Below, piece by piece: positions 21,229 through 29,492 of a stretch of DNA of 64,000 nucleotides. The DNA is from Sweltsa coloradensis (Eukaryota > Arthropoda > Insecta > Plecoptera > Chloroperlidae). The notes beneath the pieces were generated by a model that worked only from the letters and a program-made list of their open reading frames with translations, was not told the DNA's origin and did not search any database. The stretch covers positions 248,001 to 312,000 of the forward strand of contig JAMZAV010001301.1 of assembly GCA_024449915.1 (NCBI GenBank), written 5' to 3'. Made by a program: the position numbers and the translations under genes. Every line of letters begins with the position of its first letter. Position 1 is the stretch's first letter.

Positions 21229-21660
21229 GGATGGGACGTTTAAACGTTTACTGGACGGTTAGAGGTTATTAAATTCGCAAAACGTTAAGTATTTTTTTTA
21301 TTTATTACTTTTGGAGCCTACACAAACACGGGCTAACAGATTAGGCCGATAATTTTCTAAAGGTGCTTAATTTTGGTGGAGGTGCCGGGTCCCAGGCTGT
21401 ATTAAGACATCTTGTCTGTTACACATGGTGGAAGTGCCGGAGAATAAAACCGTTGTTAATTATTCGTCGGCCGGTCATAAATACAAAATTACTATTTTTG
21501 TTGTAAAATGTAGGCCTCTGCCTACCTTAATTTAAGTAACATATATATATATATATATATATTTTTTTTTTAATAGGGCTTATCACGTTTAAACGTTTAA
21601 ACGCGATTAGTTCAAGGGGTTAAACGTTTACGAAATTAAACGCTTTTTCCCATCCGCATA
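21227..21660. mobile_element. Inverted-repeat element with AAACGTTT palindromes
   Basis: The left edge GGATGGGACGTTTAAACGTT is mirrored on the right by AAACGCTTTTTCCCATCC. GTTTAAACGTTTA-type palindromes stand inside both ends. There is no clean target duplication and no open frame. A hAT-like MITE is possible (TAGGGATGGGA start). Confidence 0.45.
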
Positions 21661-21871
21661 GTTATCAATAAAGATCATCTGACATTGACAAAACTATTTT
21701 TTATTTGTTTTTGGGTAGAGCGGTACGCCCAATATAGACGATTATTAAATTTATGACGTATACCCCGGACTGCTCGTAATTTTTTGGAAAGAAGGCTAAT
21801 TTTTGTTTCTATTTGTATCACATAGGGCCTACTCTTGTCTACAAACTGACAAACGAGGATTTTTTTCTCGT

Positions 21872-21965
21872 TAATATCTTGCACGGTACGATTTTTTTTC
21901 TGTTCCCGGTACAAAGTTAGTATTTGTACCGGCGGAAGATAAAAATTTGTACCGTGCAAGATATT
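21872..21965. repeat. Foldback hairpin with ATATCTTGCACGGTAC arms
   Basis: AATATCTTGCACGGTAC is perfectly inverted as GTACCGTGCAAGATATT. A second pair inside (CCGGTACAAA/TTTGTACCGG) extends the fold. The inner portion resembles the hairpin at 55448-55525 (CGGTACAAAATTTG...TTGTACC). Confidence 0.75.
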
Positions 21966-22297
21966 AATGGGATAAAAAGTTCAATTCAAACTCAAGTTCA
22001 AACGCTGAAATATTTAACAGCCTTGCTTCCGGAGAGAATGAACACACTGATTGTGTGGTATAGTTCCATGCAGCCCAGGCCATATCATACTAGTTCTTCA
22101 TAAAAACTCTACGTGTTACAGAGTAGTAACCAAACCAAACAATTGTCACAAGCGTATCCTGTGAATCTGACCCTCAAGTACTGGACGTGTGACGCTTTTG
22201 AAACAAGTAAGCATTGAAATGAAATAATGAAAACGTTGGACGATCACACGTGAATAGTTGAAAACGTAATGGGTGAGTACGAACCTTTTCAAGTTGT

Positions 22298-22655
22298 CTT
22301 AAATAAATAAATAAAATAAATAATTTTGTATGTAGAGTCTACCCACTCAGTTATAACGGATTTTCAGTGGGGGACAGTAAACCAAAGCGACCAAGCCAAC
22401 CCTGTAGGCCCCGACGCAATCGACGAGTGAGCGATAACCAATCAAAGATCGATATTTTTTAATAGGAAATATAGTAATCAGTGGTAATGGACAGTGCGAA
22501 CACCCGCGGATCAACGCCAGAATCAACAAGGCCGATTCAAAACAACTTTCAATTTAGTATGTGCTTCATTGCGAAGACGGCTCCAAACTCGCCGTTTACA
22601 AATTCCTAAGACGAGAACTGATGGACTCAAGTCCAAATCACTGATGACAAATGGA
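22298..22655 (-). mobile_element. R4 repeat (SINE/LINE-like, TTTA tail), copy 1
   Basis: Family blocks in plus orientation: (AAAT)n, AGTCTACCCACTCAGTTATA, GATTTTCAGTGGGGGACAGT, CCTGTAGGCCCCGACGCAAT, GTGCGAACACCCGCGGATCA, GGACGGCTCC-like. The simple repeat at one end suggests the element's 3' terminus, hence the minus orientation. Six copies are in the window. No Pol III head was recognised. Confidence 0.7.
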
Positions 22656-22950
22656 TTGAACCTAATGCAAGGGATGTCATCAGTTACGAATTGATAACAT
22701 CCAATACCTTTATGTTAAAACATCCTCCTCTTCCATGAATTATGTTACGGATTCAAACTGCATGGAACGATTGACCTCAGGAACATTCTCAAGAATAGTG
22801 CATTCAAGGTTTAAATGTGTGATTGAGCCAAGTTAACAAAGATGAGCATCAACTTTAACGTCAAGATGAACCAGAAAGTTAGGACGTTGATTGTAGAAAT
22901 GCGTCAAACGTCAACATTAATGTGCAACAAGACCATTCTCAGAATTAACT

Positions 22951-23147
22951 GCGCATGCGCGCTCCGTTGCAAAGCATTATGGGAGGAAGGGAATTTACAT
23001 GCTAAATGTCATATGCTTGGGATTGTGGCGGACTGCACTAACATTGTTTGAATCACAGTTTTTCACACACCCGAAACATAATATGTGATTTAGTGTGTAA
23101 ATGCTCTTTCTCCCATAATGCTTTGCGGGCGCGATATAGAGTATTGG
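22951..23147. mobile_element. Foldback MITE with NRF-1-like palindrome in one arm
   Basis: GCAAAGCATTATGGGAG (about 22972) is exactly inverted as CTCCCATAATGCTTTGC (about 23113). The homology continues inward (ATTTACA, CTAAAT) for roughly 50 bp per arm. The left arm begins GCGCATGCGC (22951-22960). The open frames crossing it are not supported. Confidence 0.65.
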
Positions 23148-23252
23148 TTATTTTGAAAATCGTCTATTTTCAAGCTGGCGTTGATCGTAAACAAGTCTTT
23201 AACACAACAGTGATCTCAAAGATGAGGTTATCCCTAGATAAAGCGACTCCGA

Positions 23253-24264
23253 AGCAAGGTGGACAGTGTAAGGTTCTAAGAAAATGGACAGTGTAGGGTA
23301 CTAATCAAGGTGGACAGTGTAGGGTACTAATCAAGGTGGACAGTGTAGGGTACTAAGCAAGGTGGACAGTGTAGGGTACTAAGCAAGGTGGACAGTGTAG
23401 GGTACTAAGCAAGGTGGACAGTGTTAGGGTACTAAGCAAGGTGGACAGTGTAGGGTACTAAGCAAGGTGGACAGTGTAAGGTACTAAGCAAGGTGGACAG
23501 TGTAGGGTACTAAGCAAGGTGGACAGTGTAGGGTACTAAGCAAGGTGGACAGTGTAGGGTACTAAGCAAGGTGGACAGTGTAGGGTACTAAGCAAGGTGG
23601 ACAGTGTAGGGTACTAATCAAGGTGGGACAGGGTAGGGTACTAAGCAAGGTGGGACAGTGTAGGGTACTAAGCAAGGTGGACAGTGTAGGGTACTAAGCA
23701 AGGTGGACAGTGTAGGGTACTAAGCAAGGTGGACAGAGTAGGGTACTAATCAAGGTGGACAGTGTAAGGTACTAATCAAGGTGGACAGTGTAGGGTACTA
23801 AGCAAGGTGGACAGTGTAGGGTACTAAGCAAGGTGGACAGTGTAGGGTACTAAGCAAGGTGGACAGTGTAGGGTACTAAGCAAGGTGGACAGTGTAGGGT
23901 ACTAAGCAAGGTGGACAGTGTAGGGGACTAAGCAAGGTGGACAGTGTAGGGTACTAAGCAAGGTGGACAGTGTAGGGTACTAAGCAAGGTGGACAGTGTA
24001 GGGTACTAAGCAAGGTGGACAGTGTAGGGTACTAAGCAAGGTGGACAGTGTAGGGTACTAAGCAAGGTGGACAGTGTAGGGTACTAAGCAAGGTGGACAG
24101 TGTAGGGTACTAAGCAAGGTGGACAGTGTAGGGTACTAAGCAAGGTGGACAGTGTAGGGTACTAAGCAAAGGTGGACAGTGTAGGGTACTAAGCAAGGTG
24201 GACAGTGTAGGGTACTAAGCAAGGTGGACAGTGTAGGGTACTAAGAAAGGTGGACAGTGTAGGG
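23253..24264. repeat. 26-bp minisatellite, about 39 copies
   Basis: The unit is AAGGTGGACAGTGTAGGGTA plus CTAAGC. Variants (AATC for AAGC, TAAGG for TAGGG, an extra G or T) are scattered and denser toward the left edge, as is common at array margins. The array lies in the intron directly downstream of the ZP exon (minus strand). It is cut at 24264 by a transposon and resumes at 25229. Confidence 0.97.
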
Positions 24265-25228
24265 TAGAGGTCTGCACGGGCCCGGGCTTGTTATGCATTT
24301 TGATTCGGGCCTGGGCCCGGGCCTGCTTTTCACTGAATGGGACGTGCTTTTTCGGGCTTTATGATGTAATTTGAAATCGGTATTTGCAATTGCGATCATA
24401 GAAATGTTCTTCGACCAAAATTTCAAAACGTTTTGTTTCTCGTAACAGTACTTTTCATCCCCACCGTGACGTTCATTTATTTTTCTCATGGTAAAAACTA
24501 AAAAAATCCACATGCTGTTGCTTTGAGTTTAACCCTCCGTCACTCGCGCGGAATTTCTTAACACCATCCCTCGCGTGGGGTTTCTCAAACCCCAAATTAT
24601 TTTGGGCTGTAATTAGTGCAGTAGGATGTTTTGGGTATTTCTTTCTGTGCTCATATGATTTGTGGAACTACTATGTAGGTGGTTGTTACTGGGAGGGCAG
24701 TGAAATAAAATGCCAATGAACCTTTTTGTATGAAATATTTTTTTATTGTATTTTTCAGATTTAAAAAAATGGACATTTTCAAAATATTCAAAAAAGGTGT
24801 CAAAATAATGCAATTTTAAGTTTTGTTTCACTTTTTAGTAATAAACATGAACCAGTTAGTAAATTGCAAGAAGAATTTTTCCAAAATTCCAAAATTTAAG
24901 CCAAAATAGCATTGAGTTTCCCTATGCTGTTAATGTAACGTGATCACTCGCGCGGGGTTTCAGCAACCCCAGCCACGTTCAGACCGGCAATATAACGACA
25001 CTAAAAGCCCTAATGATTAGAGGGTTACAAATTTCGCTAACAGATAGAGTGACTTGAAGGTACTGAGAATCTAGAGTCGGTAAAACAGTCCGATGCAGAG
25101 AAACAGAGTCGAATGTAGACCCTGGGGTTTGTAGAACCCCACGCGAGTGACGGAGGGTTAACCTCTGAACGGACTGTGACGGGCCTACTTCCACTTGGCT
25201 TCTAGAAGTAGGCCCGTGCAGACATCTA
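24265..25228. mobile_element. hAT-like element inside the minisatellite
   Basis: Ends are TAGAGGTCTGCACGGGCC and, inverted, TAGATGTCTGCACGGGCC. GTGTAGGG stands on both sides (24257-24264 and 25229-25236). In the minisatellite unit that octamer occurs once, so the second copy is a true 8-bp target duplication. TAGAG ends and an 8-bp duplication fit hAT. The interior has further GGGCCCGGGC palindromes. It encodes no transposase and contains a nested element. Confidence 0.9.
24533..25157. mobile_element. piggyBac-like MITE nested in the hAT-like element
   Basis: Ends are CCCTCCGTCACTCGCGCGG and, inverted, CCCTCCGTCACTCGCGTGG. TTAA flanks both sides (24529-24532, 25158-25161). A subterminal repeat (CACTCGCGCGGGGTTTCAGC) recurs at about 24945, and GGGGTTT...AACCCC palindromes lie near both ends. 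TTAA duplication with a CCCT terminus fits piggyBac; Kolobok is the alternative. There is no complete transposase frame. Confidence 0.85.
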
Positions 25229-25266
25229 GTGTAGGGTACTAAGCAAGGTGGACAGTGTAGGGTACT
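25229..25266. repeat. Distal remainder of the 26-bp minisatellite
   Basis: It begins with the duplicated GTGTAGGG, then one unit and part of another, ending GTGTAGGGTACTTACG. The last bases overlap the splice donor (GTAAGTACCC on the minus strand), so the array reaches the exon boundary. Confidence 0.95.
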
Positions 25267-25269
25267 TAC

Positions 25270-25403
25270 GTTGTTGACCAGCACGCCGCAGTAGTCCGCC
25301 GCGCCGTTGGTTGCCAACAGGTTGATACCCAGCGTGGTCACGTGACTGCCGTTGCCGAAAGTCATGCAGTTCTGTGAGCGATAGTCCCTGGCTTGTACCG
25401 CAC
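25270..25403 (-). CDS. ZP-domain protein, internal exon (ZP-N, Cys2 and Cys3)
   Basis: This 134-bp exon is bounded on the minus strand by acceptor TGTGATTCCAG (ending 25404) and donor GTAAGT (from 25269). It encodes 44 residues after completing a Gly codon split with the upstream exon. Features typical of the N-terminal half of a zona pellucida domain are visible: an aromatic/Cys stretch RDYRSQNC, a GNGS turn, alternating hydrophobic residues TLGINLLA and DYCGV. The two cysteines fit ZP Cys2 and Cys3. Codons are strongly G/C-ending, unlike the surroundings. ZP domains polymerise secreted or membrane-anchored extracellular proteins such as egg coat and cuticle components. The remainder of the domain must lie in exons not found here. 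The downstream intron starts directly in the minisatellite. Confidence 0.85.
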
Positions 25404-25520
25404 CTGGAATCACACAGCATGAGAATAACAACTCAAAGATTACAAAGATTACAAAATCAGTTCGGGATGAAACTTGAAATGGAATGGATCATCTCATAGC
25501 TTTTATGTAAACCGATTTAA

Positions 25521-25905
25521 GGGGAAGGTCTACCGCCAATATTAAAACCACGTGAAATATCGTTATTTTAATAATAACTCACATAACGCTACACAAAAGC
25601 GAAAGAGTGGATAATAAGTCCCAAATGTTTAAGTTAAAATTTTCTAGCATAAAACCTTTTACAAATATTGTAACCATGGGTAATGATTTTAAACCAAGGT
25701 TTTAATCAAATTAATGTATACCGTAATTAAAAAACGCTACTGATTACAATATTTGAATAATTTTTCATGCAGGGTGTAGTTCTAACGAAACTACGTGAGA
25801 CCTATTAGCTTTTTTCCGATTTTACGTACGGTTTGAGAGATATTACTAAAATAAGGTTATTTCGCGTGGTGTTAGTATTGGTGGTGACTGGTGATCCTTG
25901 CTCAG
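25521..25905. mobile_element. Imperfect inverted-repeat element
   Basis: The left GGTCTACCGCCAATATTAAA/ACCACGTGAAATA resembles the inverted right end TATTTCGCGTGGTGTTAGTA/TTGGTGGTGACTGGTGATCC. TTAA precedes the left end, but no matching TTAA is visible on the right. It lies in the ZP intron. Class is unclear. Confidence 0.4.
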
Positions 25906-26317
25906 GTTTCTATCTCTTATGGGTTCCAGTCTGAATTAGGCACAAAACATAGCTCAAATAAAGAGATCTGACAGTGTTATAGAGCATGGAGACTCGAGTT
26001 AGCTCTGAATTGTAGAGTAAAGCTAGATCTATGTTCCCATGCCATTCAATTTTCAGTACAGTTAAATACGTTCTGATGAGGATTTTTACAACAACAAAGA
26101 AAGCATTATTCACCAATTTTTTTGCATGTTTAATGTATTGTTTAATACATAAATGGTTTATAAGTTAATAACCAAGTCATTCGTCGGTCAGTTCCTTTTT
26201 GCGAGAGTATATTTTTAGATAAATGACATGGGCACGATTTAATGTTGGGTACTGTAAAGTTCAAAAGTGTTTATGCATAAACTCACCTCTTCCATATATA
26301 ATAATAATAATAATTTT
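25906..26317. other. ZP intron, no further feature
   Basis: AT-rich intronic sequence. A 68-codon minus-strand frame has no motif. Confidence 0.4.
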
Positions 26318-26498
26318 TGGGGAAAGCCTGCCAGGGTGCAATTCATGCCCCTCTTCAGGTGTATAACTAAGTATGTAGCGGATAGGACAATTGTGAAGGG
26401 ATGTCCGAGGGCTGTTCAAGAGGACTAAAAACCTTCAGTCAGAATTACCGGTCTCGACGGGAATTGAAGCCGGGGCTCAAGCTAACACTGTCGGCTTC
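26318..26498 (-). mobile_element. SINE1 copy in the ZP intron
   Basis: The minus strand has head AAGCCGACAGTGTTAGCTTG, B-box remnant CCGGCTTCAATTCCCGTCGA, body AGAGGACT/GAACAGCCCTCGGACATCCC and tail GCACCCTGGCAGGCTTTCCC. It lies in the same orientation as the host gene. Confidence 0.75.
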
Positions 26499-28256
26499 CA
26501 GAAGTTTCAATGATTGCCTACTGTAATATCATTGAGTATAACCAGGTTCTATACTATACTCAAAGGTAATATCTTTGGGTTCCTAGTGTTGTCATATGCT
26601 TGATAAGGTGACGTTTAATCCGAGCTTAACCCGCTGGTTTTTATCTGATTGCAAAAGAGACAGACTGACAAAAACTTTGCAAACAATTGAGAGAAAGTCT
26701 CAGTGGAAGGGAATTAGCTTTGTGTTGTGTTAAACAGTTCGTTGCTTAGACGAGATGCGGAGTGAAGTTTAGTTGAGGAATTCAGGGGTTATCAAGAGTT
26801 TACATCAAACTGCTGTGTGGGCTAATCTGTCTTCTTGTTTTGACTTGGACATGTTTTACACATCAAATAACTGACTAGACTGAAACAGAGACATGCGGCT
26901 TTTGTTGTTGATATGTTACCAGGATGAAGGGCAAATACATTCACATCCTATGTAAATAGTTTTCAAACAGTTTCAAAATAATATGCTTTAATTATTACAA
27001 CAAAATCTTAACTTTTCGAAAGTATACTAACTCCATCAAAACAAACAATATTTTGATAACCTTGACATTTCAAAAACTTTAAAAATCAGTGGTATTACCA
27101 AAAGCAACACTAACGTAACTTGCTTAAAAGAGCAACTTTTATCAAAGTACCGGTATTTCAAAATGTTATTATTAATTTTTAAATTGACAAATTGACCAAA
27201 GTGCATTCACAATTAAGTATAGCCAGCAATTCTGCGTCTCACACTTAGAAAAAGAGACACAATTTCGGAGTTTAATGGTTATATTCGGTTAATCTTAATA
27301 AGGGGTTTTATCCAAGGCGTTCTGCAGTCCAATATCCCATACTTAAATCCAAAAATAAAAAGCACTTCGGATTTCCCTCCTTTGTTTATTTAGTAGATAG
27401 TGTCCCTGCTTGCAGCATGCAGGCAGGAATCATCATCAGTATGATATATATAATAATAATGTTAACATGTGAATTTGGAGCCTTGAGGAATGAAGCACAT
27501 TTACATCAATCTGCTTCAGCTATAGGTTTATCGACTTACGCGTGATCCGTTGGGGAAGCATGACAAACAAGCAGGCATAATTGTAATTACTGATTGCTAG
27601 TTGGCAATATTATTCGATCTAAACTGGCGTCTGTGTCTGCGTCGATAACGTTGGTTTGCAACGTTTGAATTGCGATTCCCCCACTGAACATCAAGTAGAC
27701 TCAAAATACAAGTTTATTTATGTAGCAAGTTAACCTTGAACTTCACGCAGATTTCTTACGATACTGTGTGAATGTGATAACGTCACTAGGCCCAGACCCC
27801 GAACCAGTACTACATGAGAGGCCTATAGTCGAACTGACAGAATTTGGTTCTACAGCATATCCGAGGAAATTCAAGGTCTGCATTCAAGAGAGCTATCAAC
27901 TCTGTTTGAACTGTTAATACTTTGTAAATTTGTCTCTTCTATGTTTATAAGTGTTTGTTTATTCGACAATTTGTTTGTAGAGGATAGCAGACACCTTGTG
28001 CTTGGGGCATACTGCCCTTTTCTGCCAACCTTCCTCCTAGGGCCAGAACATCGGCGTCCCAGAATGGGTATTTAATATTGATGTCTCGTTGTGGAATCTT
28101 CTGCCAAGTGATTTGCCAAGTGACACAAGTTTCAATATTGGTATTAAGAGTTTTTTTAGTTGATGTGGATGTGTTTTTTAAAAATCAATATCTTGATATT
28201 TTGATTCGATTTGTATTTTAACATGAAACGACGTACTTTTGTAATGTGGGGATATT
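26499..28256. other. ZP intron, no further feature
   Basis: AT-rich intron. A short LINE-tail-like block (CTGCCCTTTTCTGCCAACCT) lies near 28010. Nothing else is supported. Confidence 0.4.
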
Positions 28257-28703
28257 GTTTGATTGATTGATTGATTGATCGATTGATTGATTGAATATTG
28301 CTTAACGTCTCATATTTATGCACTTTGGCTAATCGAGACGATGAGTCGTGATAGATGAAGATGAAGTATGAACAGAAGGGAGGAGGGGAAACCCGGTACC
28401 GGCATGTAGCCTACTCTTTTCGAAAAGTACCAAGGGGACCAACGGCTTAACGTCCCATCCGAAAGGACGGTGTAACTTTGACAGTCATATAGGTTCCTCC
28501 ACTAACCCGGACTGCCGAGCAGACGTCGAGGAGAACGAAGCCGTTACACTAGCTTTCGAACCTCCATCTGCTCTAACCAGCGGTATACGTGAGTTTCAGG
28601 GTAGAGCGGTCACCCACTCTACCCATGACCACGTCCGATTCTGCTTAACTTCGGTGTTCGAGTGGGAACCGGTTAAACGAGCTCGGCTAAACCGCTGGCT
28701 TCT
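28257..28703 (-). mobile_element. 5S rRNA-headed SINE, most complete copy
   Basis: The minus-strand head reads CCGGTTCCCACTCGAACACC, then GAAGTTAAGCAGAATCGGAC, then GTAGAGTGGGTGACCGCTCT. These align in order with 5S rRNA helix III, the box-A segment (eukaryotic AAGCTAAGCAGGGTCGGGCC) and the box-C segment (GGATGGGAGACCGCC). A body follows with GGATGGGACGTTAAGCCGTT and CCGGTACCGGGTTTCCCC. The tail is GTGCATAAATATGAGACGTT AAGCAATATTC, ending in a (TCAA)n tract. 5S-headed SINEs are known as class SINE3. It lies in the ZP intron. Confidence 0.85.
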
Positions 28704-28904
28704 TGCATTCATGTATTTTATTTGTTATAAATAGCTTATTATTTTAATTATTATGAAAAAATAATGCAAAATACTAATAACATAAATAATAAAATAGCTA
28801 CAAGCAAACACTTTCTAATAATGGAAAAATAAATACTAAATAGAAAATAAATAGTAACCAAACCCTTTGTATTGAAGTAGAAGGGTGATACACAAATCAC
28901 TTAC

Positions 28905-29010
28905 CAAAGAAGGATTGGTTTGTGTTGATCTTGATGGTCATGAATCCTGCCTTACACGTGGCTGTTACAGTGGGCGTGAAGTCCTGTTCTATTAGGCCTA
29001 GACACCGCGT
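28905..29010 (-). CDS. ZP-domain protein, internal exon (ZP-N start, Cys1)
   Basis: This 106-bp exon on the minus strand lies between acceptor CTCTCCTTCCAG and donor GTAAGT. It encodes 35 residues plus one base, whose G completes a Gly codon with the next exon (25270-25403). The conceptual junction reads NQSFF-G-AVQARDY, a typical ZP-N strand with the F-x-G turn. The segment TVTATCKAGFMTIKI carries ZP Cys1 followed by the M-x-I/V-x-I strand, and TRCLGL lies before the domain. It starts in phase 0, so the upstream exon must end on a codon boundary. No signal-peptide exon was found between here and 64000. Confidence 0.85.
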
Positions 29011-29247
29011 CTGGAAGGAGAGAATATACACCAGTTAGTACAGGAGACACTTCATACAACTATAAGCACTTTCAAGGTTTGGTGCATCAAGATTTACAAG
29101 AAATCACATTCACTTCAATATTCCATGTGCTCGTATTGATGTGTTTTTTATTCAACCCTATCAACCGAATCCAGAACACCTACAACAAATTATAGCCATT
29201 CACACAGAAATTTACATCAACCACATGAAGCTTCATTCATTTATATA

Positions 29248-29492
29248 CTTGCTCCAACGAAAGAATGCAGATGCTTGGTAGTGGTGAGGATGGAATGAAT
29301 GCGCGGTAAATGGAATGTCGCCTTTGTGTTTGAAAGAGGAATATATTTTACCAACGCAAGCAAAAATTATCTGAGCTATCACAGAGTTCTTCCGTGAGCA
29401 AGATCCACGCTGAGCTAGCGTGAATAGAGTTGACAAAGTTGTTATGTTGGAAAAACAATTTCGAGCCACCTGCATTCTTTCGTTGGGACCAC
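29248..29492. mobile_element. TATA-duplicating MITE, copy 2 (245 bp)
   Basis: Ends are CTTGCTCCAACGAAAGAATG and, inverted, GTGGTCCCAACGAAAGAATG. Flanks are TATA (29244-29247) and TACA (29493-29496), one change from a perfect duplication. It has the opposite orientation to copy 1 and lies about 240 bp upstream of the ZP exon. Confidence 0.83.

Noticed and set aside
23253..24264. Possible CRISPR-like array of 26-bp repeats
   Set aside because: Units are directly joined without unique spacers and the genome is eukaryotic. It is a minisatellite.
24979..25431. 150-codon continuous minus-strand frame across the ZP exon
   Set aside because: Only the part between the acceptor at 25404 and the donor at 25269 is coding. 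The rest reads through minisatellite and transposon sequence.
28607..28690. A genuine 5S rRNA gene
   Set aside because: The 5S-like part is interrupted by differences and followed by a SINE body and tail repeated at 46675 and 47907.
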